This document shows, in pieces, positions 53,629 to 62,003 of a stretch of 64,000 nucleotides of DNA. The position numbers and the translations under genes are program-made. Positions within the stretch are counted from its first letter, which is position 1, and each line of letters opens with the position of its first letter. Source of the stretch: CBETVX01 sp965539935. Lineage in GTDB: Bacteria > Bacillota > Clostridia > Peptostreptococcales > Caminicellaceae. The notes under the pieces were generated by a model. The model saw nothing but the letters and a program-made list of their open reading frames with translations. It ran no database searches and had not been told where the DNA came from. Where the stretch lies: assembly GCA_965539935.1 (NCBI GenBank), contig CBETVX010000005.1, positions 1 through 64,000 on the forward strand, given 5' to 3'.

Positions 53629-55194
53629 CTATTTATTTTTAGGGTATAATTTATCTTTTATGTAACTTTCATATATGTAAATAGATGTTTTCTCCTTCAT
53701 TATTACAGTAGATATACTAAAGATTAGGACTCCTAACAATAGGCTTGTACCAATTATTAGAAATTTATTTATAAAAACATCCGGAGCTAAAATACTACTG
53801 ATATAACTTTTAAAATAATATATACCACTTCCCATTAATGTAGAAGCCAGTACTGTTTTATATAGAGTTTTTAAAACCTCCAAAAAGTCTAGTCCCCCAA
53901 CTATTCTATTAAATAAATAGAGAATTAAAATAGCACCAAATATTAAAGATAATGATGTTGCAATTGCCAATCCCTTAAATCCTATTAAATCCAAAAGTAT
54001 TCTATTTATAAAATAGTTAAATAGGACTACAAAGATACTTATACCTACAGGAATCTTTGTATTGCTTAGGGCGTAAAAAGCCTTATTTACAATATCTAAT
54101 ACTCCAAATCCAACCATTCCTAAAGCATAACTTGCTAATGCCAATGAGGTATCATAGGTTGTTAAGGAATTAAATTCACCCCTTTCAAATACTAGACTTA
54201 TAACTGGCTTACTTAATATAATAAGTCCTACAGTCATGGGAATAAGTAGGTATATGACTGTTCTCACCACCGATAGCACAAGTCTTTTAAAATTATCCAT
54301 GCTTTCTGGGGATAGATTTTGATTAAATTTAGGGAACATTACTGCACTAATACCATATACAGTAGTTGTAACTATTGCTGTATATAATATATTTGCATAG
54401 TAAATGGATGCCACCTTACCATGTTCCAATGTTGATGCAAACATATTATCTATTAGTATGTTAAATTGATGTATAGAAGCTACAAATATTATAGGTAATA
54501 GGGATATTAAAAACCTTTTTACATCCTCATCGTTATAATCTAATGTAAGTTTATATTTATAACCTTCTTTAACTGCAAATGGAATTTGAATCAGAAGCTG
54601 TAGTGACCAACCAATAACAGTTGCATAGGCCAATCCAATTATTCCATATTTGTTTAAGGCAAATAATAAATATATGATTAGCATTATATTAAAGGGAAAA
54701 CTTATTATAGACGGCACAATAAATTTGCTTAGGGATTGTAAAAAAGCAACGAAAAGATATGCACTGCTAATAAATATTAAGCTAGGAAACATAATTCTAG
54801 TTAATTGGATAACTAATTCTCTTTTCTCACCATAAAACCCTTTTGCCAATATGGATAAAATTTGTGGCGCAAATATTATACCAAAAATAACGGCTACTAC
54901 CGATGTCAATAGTATGATATTGATTAATTTATTTGTAAAATCAAAAACCGATTTTTTTCCATTATCCTTGAGTTTTTTCACTATTAAAGGAATAGCTGAA
55001 GTACTAATTGCACTTCCAAAACTTAAAAATATTATTGTTGTACTATTTAATGCCATAATATAGGCGTCTGCTTCCACAGTTGCCCCTAATTTGCTACCTA
55101 ATATAGCATCCCTAAAGAATCCTAAAAACTTTGCAATAAGTGTTATTGTAATTACTGATAATATTGCATTGACAGTTTTTTTACTTTCATCCAT
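53629..55194 (-). CDS. murJ: Lipid II flippase MurJ (MviN family)
   Basis: 521 residues from the ATG at 55194, preceded by GGAGGATTAT; an ATG at 55206 overlaps that site. About 14 membrane helices of the MOP superfamily are seen, with the MurJ-type opening ITLIAKFLGFFRDAILGSKLGA (its conserved basic residues near 20-30) and LVFERGEFNSLTTYD. It flips lipid II, or a related lipid-linked precursor, across the membrane. It is the first gene of the murJ-DUF5693-csaB-wecG run. Confidence 0.94.
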   Translation of the reverse strand: MDESKKTVNAILSVITITLIAKFLGFFRDAILGSKLGATVEADAYIMALNSTTIIFLSFGSAISTSAIPLIVKKLKDNGKKSVFDFTNKLINIILLTSVVAVIFGIIFAPQILSILAKGFYGEKRELVIQLTRIMFPSLIFISSAYLFVAFLQSLSKFIVPSIISFPFNIMLIIYLLFALNKYGIIGLAYATVIGWSLQLLIQIPFAVKEGYKYKLTLDYNDEDVKRFLISLLPIIFVASIHQFNILIDNMFASTLEHGKVASIYYANILYTAIVTTTVYGISAVMFPKFNQNLSPESMDNFKRLVLSVVRTVIYLLIPMTVGLIILSKPVISLVFERGEFNSLTTYDTSLALASYALGMVGFGVLDIVNKAFYALSNTKIPVGISIFVVLFNYFINRILLDLIGFKGLAIATSLSLIFGAILILYLFNRIVGGLDFLEVLKTLYKTVLASTLMGSGIYYFKSYISSILAPDVFINKFLIIGTSLLLGVLIFSISTVIMKEKTSIYIYESYIKDKLYPKNK

Positions 55195-55242
55195 ATAATC
55201 CTCCATAGAATTTGCTTTAATAGATTTAAACTATATTCGCCA

Positions 55243-55264
55243 TAAAAAAAGCAGCAAAGCTGCT
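55243..55264 (-). terminator. Intrinsic terminator after the secreted coiled-coil protein gene
   Basis: AGCAGC, AAA, GCTGCT form a compact 6-bp stem followed on the minus strand by a run of seven T. It touches the stop codon. Confidence 0.9.
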
Positions 55265-55845
55265 TATTGTATAGTATAACTTCCCTTTATCATTAAATAG
55301 GAATCGGCTTGAATACTCATTCCTCTACCATCATTTCTTGGAATTATTATTAAATGATTAAGGGGAACTTCTTCATTTGCCTTTATGTCCTTACCAGCTG
55401 TAACGTCTGTAAGGCCTCCACTTTCACTCTGTATAGCAAGGGCCTTACCTGAACGTACAATAACCTCAGTACTTTCTCCATAGTACACAAATTTGCCAGC
55501 CTCAGCAAATACTACTTCAAACACAGCTTGCGTCCCTGAAGTTGAGCTAGATACGTTATTATTTATATTTCCAGCACTTTTTTCACTTAACTCATCTATT
55601 TTTTCATTAATTTCACCAATAGTTGTATTAACATTAATTATTTCATTACTAAACTGTTGAAAATTTTCATCTATGTAATTCTTTATTTCTCCTATTCTCT
55701 GTTCAAGATAACTTAATGTTATAATTGGATCTTCCTCTGAGCCAGGCTCAGCAAACATTGCACTTCCTACAATGGAAAATCCACCTATTAGTATTACAAC
55801 CGCTAATGATAAAAAAAAGAATCTAAGACCTTTGCTTTTGTTCAT
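55264..55845 (-). CDS. Secreted protein of unknown function with short coiled coil
   Basis: 193 residues from the ATG at 55845, preceded by AGGAGG; an upstream in-frame start at 55896 lacks a site. A signal peptide (about 8-30, GSAMFAEP) leads into a helical segment at about 45-95 with heptad character, then a Ser/Asn-rich linker. A beta-rich C-terminal domain ends with LIIIPRNDGRGMSIQADSYL and MIKGSYTI. The last part resembles a small surface domain often seen downstream of coiled coils in clostridia. I do not recognise a named family. It has its own terminator. Confidence 0.75.
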   Translation of the reverse strand: MNKSKGLRFFFLSLAVVILIGGFSIVGSAMFAEPGSEEDPIITLSYLEQRIGEIKNYIDENFQQFSNEIINVNTTIGEINEKIDELSEKSAGNINNNVSSSTSGTQAVFEVVFAEAGKFVYYGESTEVIVRSGKALAIQSESGGLTDVTAGKDIKANEEVPLNHLIIIPRNDGRGMSIQADSYLMIKGSYTIQ

Positions 55846-55941
55846 ATTATTCCTCCTGAGAAATAGAATTCTTCTAACCTTATTTAATTTTATCATAATG
55901 TTACTAATAAGATAAACTGTTAAATATAATTTTCTATTTCC

Positions 55942-55976
55942 AAAAAATAAAAATCCCCTTAATTCCAGGGGATTTA
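55942..55976 (-). terminator. Intrinsic terminator after mazF
   Basis: AAATCCCC pairs with GGGGATTT across a 9-base loop, followed on the minus strand by TTATTTTTT. It is 16 bp beyond the mazF stop. Confidence 0.9.
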
Positions 55977-55991
55977 GCCTTTTTATGTATA

Positions 55992-56342
55992 TTATATATC
56001 TATAAGCCCCAAACTGACCATAAGAGCTTCATTAACTTTAGCCATCATTTCATCATCTAGACGACAAATCTTTTCTATAAATCGTCTTTTATCAATGGTT
56101 CTTATTTGCTCTAATAACACAACTGAATCTTTAGGTAGTCCATGGGACTTAGCCTCTATCTCAATATGGGTAGGTAACTTAGCCTTATTTATTTGTGATG
56201 TTATTGCAGCTATAATTACTGTAGGACTATATTTATTGCCTATATCATTCTGTATAATTAATACTGGTCTTACCCCACCCTGTTCTGACCCAATCACTGG
56301 ACTTAAATCTGCATAAAATATATCGCCTCTTCTTATTATCAA
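55992..56342 (-). CDS. mazF: MazF/EndoA-type mRNA interferase toxin
   Basis: 116 residues from the TTG at 56342, giving the start MIIRRGDIFYADLSP and the same length as Bacillus EndoA. GGAG is 10 bases upstream, while a GTG at 56351 sits only one base after it. GSEQGGVRPVLIIQNDIGN and AAITSQ are the family's conserved core, with the catalytic Arg and Thr in place. It cleaves single-stranded mRNA at a short motif; Bacillus EndoA cuts at UACAU. It follows the antitoxin gene directly. Confidence 0.95.
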   Translation of the reverse strand: MIIRRGDIFYADLSPVIGSEQGGVRPVLIIQNDIGNKYSPTVIIAAITSQINKAKLPTHIEIEAKSHGLPKDSVVLLEQIRTIDKRRFIEKICRLDDEMMAKVNEALMVSLGLIDI

Positions 56343-56343
56343 T

Positions 56344-56619
56344 CTACTCACACTCCGCAGCTAATTGGGCTTCATATTTTTCCAAGGAATAATCCACATC
56401 AATTCCAATTTCAGCATAAATTAAATTTATAGCTGCCATATCTTTATATCCATTCTTCATTGATTCTCTCATATCCATTCTCTTCCTCTCCCTTAAGTAC
56501 AATTTCATGGCCTCTCTTACAAATTCACTTCTATTTTTCTTTTCTAATTTTGCTATGTAGTCTACTTCTTCCAATAAAGAATTCGGAACATATACCATTA
56601 TTTTTTTTGATTCAGCCAT
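56344..56619 (-). CDS. mazE: Antitoxin EndoAI/MazE-like (ribbon-helix-helix)
   Basis: 91 residues. The N-terminal ribbon-helix-helix (KKIMVYVPNSLLEEVDYIA, about 5-45) binds DNA. The acidic C-terminal tail should wrap the toxin, as in Bacillus EndoAI. It precedes mazF by one base, with GGAGG before its ATG. A strong promoter containing a CACT-ATA-AGTG palindrome lies 70-100 bp upstream and may be autoregulated. Confidence 0.94.
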   Translation of the reverse strand: MAESKKIMVYVPNSLLEEVDYIAKLEKKNRSEFVREAMKLYLRERKRMDMRESMKNGYKDMAAINLIYAEIGIDVDYSLEKYEAQLAAECE

Positions 56620-56690
56620 AGTGCACCTCCAGAAAGGAATTTTGGAGATAATGTACCCAATTTTAAATCATAAATTTGTACATTAATTTT

Positions 56691-56720
56691 ATTATATATT
56701 ATTCACTATAAGTGTGTCAA
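56691..56720 (-). promoter_or_regulatory. Promoter of mazEF with internal palindrome
   Basis: Consensus TTGACA (56720-56715) and TATAAT (56696-56691) are 18 bp apart on the minus strand. The spacer contains CACT-ATA-AGTG (56704-56714), a plausible ribbon-helix-helix operator. This uncouples mazEF from alr. Confidence 0.75.
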
Positions 56721-56801
56721 TATGACAACTTTTTCTAAAAACATAGTCCAATCAGCTAATTTTTTCACATTATCTCATTCAAGTATTATAACATCATAAG
56801 T

Positions 56802-57971
56802 TTATAAATTCAAAACATAATCTGTAATACTACTAATTCTATTATTTTTAATATATATTCTTGGGATTCTTTTACTAATCATACATACTATCTCATAATT
56901 GATAGTTCCTAATTTTTTAGCTATTTCATCTATTGTAATACTATTTTCCCCATCATTTCCAAAAAGTATAACTTCATCTCCAACTTTTACGTCGAGATTT
57001 CCTACATCTATCATACATTGATCCATACATATTCTTCCAACTACTGGCACTCTTTTTCCCTTTACCAAAACCTCTGCTTTCTTTGTAAGTAATCTAGTAT
57101 ATCCATCGGCATAGCCTATAGGTATTGTTGCAATTTTAGTTCTTTGTTTAGTCTTATATATAAGTCCATAGCTAACTCCTCTTCCTTCTTCTACTTCCTT
57201 TACATGGGAAATCCTTGATTTTAGTGTCATCACTTGCCTTAAGTCTACCTTGTCTTTATTAACATCATCGGAAGGATATAACCCATAAAGCATGATTCCC
57301 GGTCTTACCATATCATAATTCATATTTGGCAAGTCTATAATTCCTGCACTATTTGAAATGTGTTTAATAGGAATATCTACCCCTATATTTTCTAGTCCTT
57401 TACATATGTAATCAAATTTTTCAGCTTGCTTATTAGTAAAGCATTTATCCTTCTCATCGGCTACTGCAAAATGAGTGAATATCCCCTCAACAAATACATT
57501 GGAAAGCTTAATTATTTTTCCAATGGTTTCTATTGTCTCCTCTTTTACTTGCATACCTATTCTACTCATACCAGTATCGATTTTTATATGTAATGTAATA
57601 GTTTTTTTCATCTTCTGGGCTTTTTTAGAAAAATACTGGGCCTGTTCATATGTATATACTGTTTGGATAATATTAAACTTTATTACTTCTTCAGCACTTT
57701 CATTAGGCGTATATCCTAATATAAGTATAGGTGTATCTTGATATACTTTTCTCAGTTGAATGGCTTCAGAAAGGGTTGCAACTGCAAATCTGTCTGCTCC
57801 ATTTTCAAGCAGTGTCTTTCCTATTTGAACTGCTCCATGACCATATCCATCGGCCTTAATTACAGCTGTTATAATTGTATCTGGTCTTACTACCCTCTTT
57901 ACTTCCCTTATATTATGGGCTAAATTATCTAAGTTTATTTCCGCCCATACTGGTCTTAAACCTCTTATCAT
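56802..57971 (-). CDS. alr: Alanine racemase
   Basis: 389 residues. The PLP lysine is in AVIKADGYGHG (near 38-48) and the catalytic tyrosine segment is GVSYGLIYKTK. KIDTGMSRIGM and RPGIMLYGLYP are also present. It interconverts L- and D-alanine for peptidoglycan, and spore-associated forms limit premature germination by L-alanine. It sits 19 bp after the GerS-like gene, as in the C. difficile gerS-alr2 locus. Confidence 0.96.
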   Translation of the reverse strand: MIRGLRPVWAEINLDNLAHNIREVKRVVRPDTIITAVIKADGYGHGAVQIGKTLLENGADRFAVATLSEAIQLRKVYQDTPILILGYTPNESAEEVIKFNIIQTVYTYEQAQYFSKKAQKMKKTITLHIKIDTGMSRIGMQVKEETIETIGKIIKLSNVFVEGIFTHFAVADEKDKCFTNKQAEKFDYICKGLENIGVDIPIKHISNSAGIIDLPNMNYDMVRPGIMLYGLYPSDDVNKDKVDLRQVMTLKSRISHVKEVEEGRGVSYGLIYKTKQRTKIATIPIGYADGYTRLLTKKAEVLVKGKRVPVVGRICMDQCMIDVGNLDVKVGDEVILFGNDGENSITIDEIAKKLGTINYEIVCMISKRIPRIYIKNNRISSITDYVLNL

Positions 57972-57990
57972 CTGTTATTTTCTCCCCCTT

Positions 57991-58620
57991 TTATATTTCC
58001 CCTTGTATATTAAAGGTTTCTTCATTGAATTTCTCATTAAACTTAAAATTATAGTATTTTATATCCACCCTGACCTGACCCTTATTATCCAATATTTGCA
58101 ACATGTATGGATGATATTTTTCTATATCCAGCCATAATACTTTTTTATTAAAATATGGATTGTTTCCTGGAATTTCCGTTTCTAGGAATAAATATTCCTT
58201 TTTATTAATTTTTTTTCTATAAATTTTAAATTCCTCTGAATTAATAAAATTCTCCATAAAAGATCCTAGAAACGTTTTCTCCTCAAGGGAGTCCGGTGAA
58301 TTTTGCATCATCCAGTTTTGTCCTATCCTTGGATGATATACAAAGGCTTTTTTGCCATTGTAAATTGTTGTTTTCCCATTTAGATTTTCAGGTGAAAGTA
58401 TCTCTATTCTATATTTATCTGGTGCCATATACCACTGTTTTGCAGTAAAAACCGATGGCTGTTTATTCCCCTGTAATTTTACTTCTGTTTCACATACATA
58501 ACTGTTTAAATTTAATATCTTCTTTTGAGCATCATAGAATATTTCTTCATCGGTTTTAGGTGAACAAGCGGTAACTATTATTATAGCTATCACTAATAAA
58601 GAAATTAATCTAAGTTTCAA
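57991..58620 (-). CDS. GerS/YdcC-like LolA-fold lipoprotein
   Basis: 209 residues from a TTG start (GGGGGAA upstream). The lipobox VTAC (Cys 19) is followed by a LolA/LolB-like beta-barrel pattern with conserved MAPDKYRIEIL, YNGKKAFVYHPRIGQNW and VLWLDIEKYHPYMLQI. In C. difficile, GerS is a lipoprotein of this fold, encoded upstream of alr2 and needed with CwlD for muramic-lactam formation in the cortex. Bacillus ydcC occupies the same position before alr. The gene order here supports the same role. Confidence 0.8.
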   Translation of the reverse strand: MKLRLISLLVIAIIIVTACSPKTDEEIFYDAQKKILNLNSYVCETEVKLQGNKQPSVFTAKQWYMAPDKYRIEILSPENLNGKTTIYNGKKAFVYHPRIGQNWMMQNSPDSLEEKTFLGSFMENFINSEEFKIYRKKINKKEYLFLETEIPGNNPYFNKKVLWLDIEKYHPYMLQILDNKGQVRVDIKYYNFKFNEKFNEETFNIQGEI

Positions 58621-58680
58621 AACAAATTCCCCCAGATAAAACTACTATATATTATCTTAATATAATTTTTACGTGGAGTT

Positions 58681-59127
58681 TTAATAAATATGCTTTAAAA
58701 TGTTACTTCTGGTAATAATTCCAACAAGTTTTCCTTCATCATTTACAACTGGAATCCTATTTATTCTTCTGTTAATCATTATATTTACTATTTCTTGAAT
58801 TTCACTATCTTCATTTACTGTAATAACATCTTTAACCATAATATCTTCTACCCTATAGGCTGCCATCTTTTTTATTTCTTTTTCCATTTCTTTAAATCCT
58901 TCTAGGAATACTATACTATCTAAAATCGGTATGAAGGCTGGCATATGTAAGCTCTTTTCAGGATATATTAAGTCTGTTTCAGATACTATTCCAACTACCT
59001 TCTTATCTTCATCAATCACTGGTACTCCACTTATCCTATTATCTAAAAGTAATTTAACTAGATTCGTAACTGTATCCTGGGGCATCACAGTAATTACATC
59101 TTTATTCATTATGGTCTTTGCTTTCAT
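58681..59127 (-). CDS. Tandem CBS-domain protein
   Basis: 148 residues made almost entirely of two CBS motifs, about 1-60 and 85-145 (MNKDVITVMPQDTV and MVKDVITVNEDSEI with GIVSETDL and GIITRSNI). Such pairs bind adenine nucleotides as sensors. There is an unusually long 25-residue insert between them (FIPILDSIVFLEGFKEM). The gene overlaps the end of nnrDE by 26 bp, so the two are co-expressed. Its target is unknown. Confidence 0.92.
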   Translation of the reverse strand: MKAKTIMNKDVITVMPQDTVTNLVKLLLDNRISGVPVIDEDKKVVGIVSETDLIYPEKSLHMPAFIPILDSIVFLEGFKEMEKEIKKMAAYRVEDIMVKDVITVNEDSEIQEIVNIMINRRINRIPVVNDEGKLVGIITRSNILKHIY

Positions 59128-60688
59128 ATTTTTCCTCCCTTCTTTTACTCATTATTTCCTTTATTGTATATGGTAGCTCTTCTACAATATCTCCTGCTAC
59201 TAATCCATATTCTCCTTTACCTTCAGCAACCCTATCCCCAGTAAGTCCATGGATATATACACCTGTGATAGAAGCCTCTAAAGGTTTTATGCCCTGAGCT
59301 ATCAGTCCAGTAATAATACCTGTTAAAACATCTCCACTACCTGCAGTTGCCATTCCTGGATTGCCATTTATATTTATAAAGACTTGACCATTCGGAGCCG
59401 CCACTATAGTACTAGCTCCCTTTAATACAGTTATAAGCTGCCACTCCATGGCAAAATTTCTTGCAACGGTAATTGGATTTTTATTTATCTCTTCAATGGA
59501 CAATCCTGTTAATCTAGACATTTCACCTAAATGAGGTGTTATTACTAATTCTGCCTTTTTTGATCTTAACCAGTCTATATTTTTTGATAATACATTTAAT
59601 CCATCTGCATCAAGCACTATTGGAATCTCTACCTGTTCTAACACTCTTTTTACTATTTCACCAAGTTCTGCTGTATTTCCACAGCCAGGTCCTATTGTCA
59701 ATACATCGGCCTGGGAAGTTCCCTCAAGAATTTTTTCGATATGATTTATACCTATTACTCCTTTTCTCATTTCATGCAAAGGTATAGTAATTGCTTCAGG
59801 AACACTTGCTTTTATTATAAAATTTAAGCTTTCACCTATATATAGTCGTAATAACCCTAATCCACTTCTAAGGGCAGATTTACAGGTTAGTATTGCCGCT
59901 CCTGTCATCCCTTGAGAACCTGCTATAATATTGGCCTTGCCAAAATTTCCTTTATGGGCATTTCTTCTCCTTCTTGGCAAGTTAGCTTCTATTAGCTCCC
60001 TAGTAATAATATTGTGTCTTAAATCCATTTTTTCAATGAGTTTATAGGGTATGCCAATATCCACCAATACCACTTCTCCATTGTATTCTGCACCTGGAAA
60101 TATGATATTTCCACATTTGGGAAGGGCAAAGGTTATTGTTTTATCGGCTTTAATGGCTGTTTTACATATGCTCCCATTATCTCCATTAACTCCAGAAGGA
60201 ATATCTACTGAAATAATATATTTACTATTTTCATTAACTATATCAATTACTTTCTCTTCAAAGTTTTCTAAATCACCTCTGAGTCCTATACCAAATAATG
60301 CGTCTATAACTATTGAATTGGATTGAATACCATCCTTAAGCTTATTTAAATTATTTATATGTATTATTTCATGTACCTCAACACCTAGTTTTTTAATTAT
60401 ATTAAAATTAATTAACGCGTCTCCTTTTATATCTTTACTACTTCCTATTAACAATACTTTAACATCATAGTTTTTATTGTATAAATGTCTAGCTATTACA
60501 AAACCATCTCCACCGTTATTCCCTTTCCCACAAATTACTGTATACTTAGATTCACTATGGGCATCTTTGAGAATTTCATCTACAACCTTAAGACCTGCAT
60601 TCTCCATAAGCACAATCCCTGGTATTCCGTATTCTTCAATTGTAATTCTATCAATTTCTTTCATTTCTTTATTTAATGCAACTTTCAT
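59102..60688 (-). CDS. nnrDE: Bifunctional NAD(P)H-hydrate epimerase/ADP-dependent dehydratase
   Basis: 528 residues. The N-terminal epimerase domain (about 1-215, YjeF_N) has CGKGNNGGDGFVIARHL and DALFGIGLRGDLE. The C-terminal dehydratase domain (about 225-510, ribokinase-like YjeF_C) has GSQGMTGAAILTC, TIGPGCG and the motif NGNPGMATAGSGDVLTG. It repairs hydrated NADH and NADPH. It follows acpS by 14 bp; AcpS-NnrDE adjacency is common in Firmicutes. Confidence 0.96.
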   Translation of the reverse strand: MKVALNKEMKEIDRITIEEYGIPGIVLMENAGLKVVDEILKDAHSESKYTVICGKGNNGGDGFVIARHLYNKNYDVKVLLIGSSKDIKGDALINFNIIKKLGVEVHEIIHINNLNKLKDGIQSNSIVIDALFGIGLRGDLENFEEKVIDIVNENSKYIISVDIPSGVNGDNGSICKTAIKADKTITFALPKCGNIIFPGAEYNGEVVLVDIGIPYKLIEKMDLRHNIITRELIEANLPRRRRNAHKGNFGKANIIAGSQGMTGAAILTCKSALRSGLGLLRLYIGESLNFIIKASVPEAITIPLHEMRKGVIGINHIEKILEGTSQADVLTIGPGCGNTAELGEIVKRVLEQVEIPIVLDADGLNVLSKNIDWLRSKKAELVITPHLGEMSRLTGLSIEEINKNPITVARNFAMEWQLITVLKGASTIVAAPNGQVFININGNPGMATAGSGDVLTGIITGLIAQGIKPLEASITGVYIHGLTGDRVAEGKGEYGLVAGDIVEELPYTIKEIMSKRREEKYESKDHNE

Positions 60689-60702
60689 ATTTAAACACCA
60701 CC

Positions 60703-61068
60703 TTATACTCCTATTGCTTGAGCCACAGCATATTCTCTAGAATGAGATATGGAAATTAGAATATCATTTATGGCTCTTTTTTGGGCAACCTCTTTGGCAC
60801 CTTCATATAGTCTTACCATTGGTTTACCTAAATCATCCCTTACTATCTCTATGTCTATCCACTTAAAACCTCTCAGTCCAGTACCTAAAGTCTTTAATAC
60901 AGCTTCCTTTGCTGCAAAGGTACCGGCAATGGTATTAATATTATTTCCTATAGTTTCAAAATATTGTATTTCACTTTTAGTAAATACCCTTTTTACAAAT
61001 TTTTCATTTCTTATTGCCTTTTTTATCCTGTGTATTTCAATAATGTCTATTCCTATGCCTTTAACCAA
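60703..61068 (-). CDS. acpS: Holo-[acyl-carrier-protein] synthase
   Basis: 121 residues from the TTG at 61068, which gives the usual start MVKGIGIDIIEIHRI and has AAGGTG upstream; a GTG at 61077 is the alternative. The magnesium site DIIEI, FAAKEAVLKTLGTG and ISHSREYAVAQ are diagnostic. It transfers phosphopantetheine to ACP. It is the first gene of the acpS-nnrDE-CBS run. Confidence 0.95.
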   Translation of the reverse strand: MVKGIGIDIIEIHRIKKAIRNEKFVKRVFTKSEIQYFETIGNNINTIAGTFAAKEAVLKTLGTGLRGFKWIDIEIVRDDLGKPMVRLYEGAKEVAQKRAINDILISISHSREYAVAQAIGV

Positions 61069-61215
61069 TTTTATCACCTTAAAATTTTATACTTTAAATT
61101 AATTATATATTAGTTTTACAAAATTTACACATTTTCTTTTACATAATTTATTCAACTATAGTCTGCCATATCCATTACTATATTTAATGTCTACATATAA
61201 TTTCCTATATAATAC

Positions 61216-61242
61216 AAAAACTCCAATGCATATACATTGGAG
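61216..61242 (-). terminator. Intrinsic terminator after the coiled-coil protein gene
   Basis: CTCCAATG and CATTGGAG form a perfect 8-bp stem around a 6-base loop, followed on the minus strand by TTTTTG. It is 15 bp beyond the stop codon. Confidence 0.9.
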
Positions 61243-61257
61243 GCTGTAACTATTACT

Positions 61258-61857
61258 TTATTTTAAAAATTTTTTATCTAACTTATCTGTTTCCTCATGG
61301 CCAAGGGTATGATGTAAATACATGTAATAATTATTAACCCTTTCTTCTTTCTCAAATTTTTCTTCAAACATTTCACCTATTTTTTTTCTAATCTTTTTAA
61401 TTTCTTCATCTAAATAATCTACCCTCTTTTTATCTTCCTTTATAAAGTTATAGGAAATCAAGACTGTTTCTTTTAAGAGCTGTAGATTAATATTTTCAAT
61501 TTCCTTTGGCAACACTTCCATTTTAAATTGTATTTCATCGATTTCATCATTTATTTCAAGTAATTTATTTTTGGTCTCCTCTAATTTTAAAAGTGCTACT
61601 TCATTATTGTTATTATTTGCTTCATCAGATAATTTAAGTATTTTTCCAACAAGCCCTTTCTTTTCCTTTCTTTTAACTATGATTTGTCTATGAAGATCCT
61701 TCTCCTCCTTTACCAACTCTTTAAGTTTCTCCATTAGCTTTTTCATTTCCTTAGTTAAATTATCTCCATATAATTTTATCCACTCTTTATCCTTTATTAA
61801 AGGAGGTATCTTATTTCTTTTCAATATATTTGGGTCAATATTCACATCTCTAGCCAT
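61258..61857 (-). CDS. Cytosolic coiled-coil protein of unknown function
   Basis: 199 residues from the ATG at 61857, which has GGGAGCGG upstream; the ATG at 61875 has no site. After a short start (MARDVNIDPNILKRNKIPPL), almost the whole length is charged, Lys/Glu-rich coiled coil (about 35-180), ending in a Tyr-rich segment NNYYMYLHHTLGHEE. No signal peptide, membrane helix or known domain was seen. It is monocistronic with its own terminator and diverges from splB. A spore-related role is only a guess from its neighbour. Confidence 0.75.
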   Translation of the reverse strand: MARDVNIDPNILKRNKIPPLIKDKEWIKLYGDNLTKEMKKLMEKLKELVKEEKDLHRQIIVKRKEKKGLVGKILKLSDEANNNNNEVALLKLEETKNKLLEINDEIDEIQFKMEVLPKEIENINLQLLKETVLISYNFIKEDKKRVDYLDEEIKKIRKKIGEMFEEKFEKEERVNNYYMYLHHTLGHEETDKLDKKFLK

Positions 61858-62003
61858 ATCTATTACCGCTCCCATTACTTTAATGTTTTACTATATCATT
61901 ATTCATTTATTATGTCGGCAATTTTACTTTTCATCTTTAACTTTATGATTATTTGGATATTCTAAATACAGTAGATCAATAATTTAAAAAGGAGGCATGT
62001 ATA

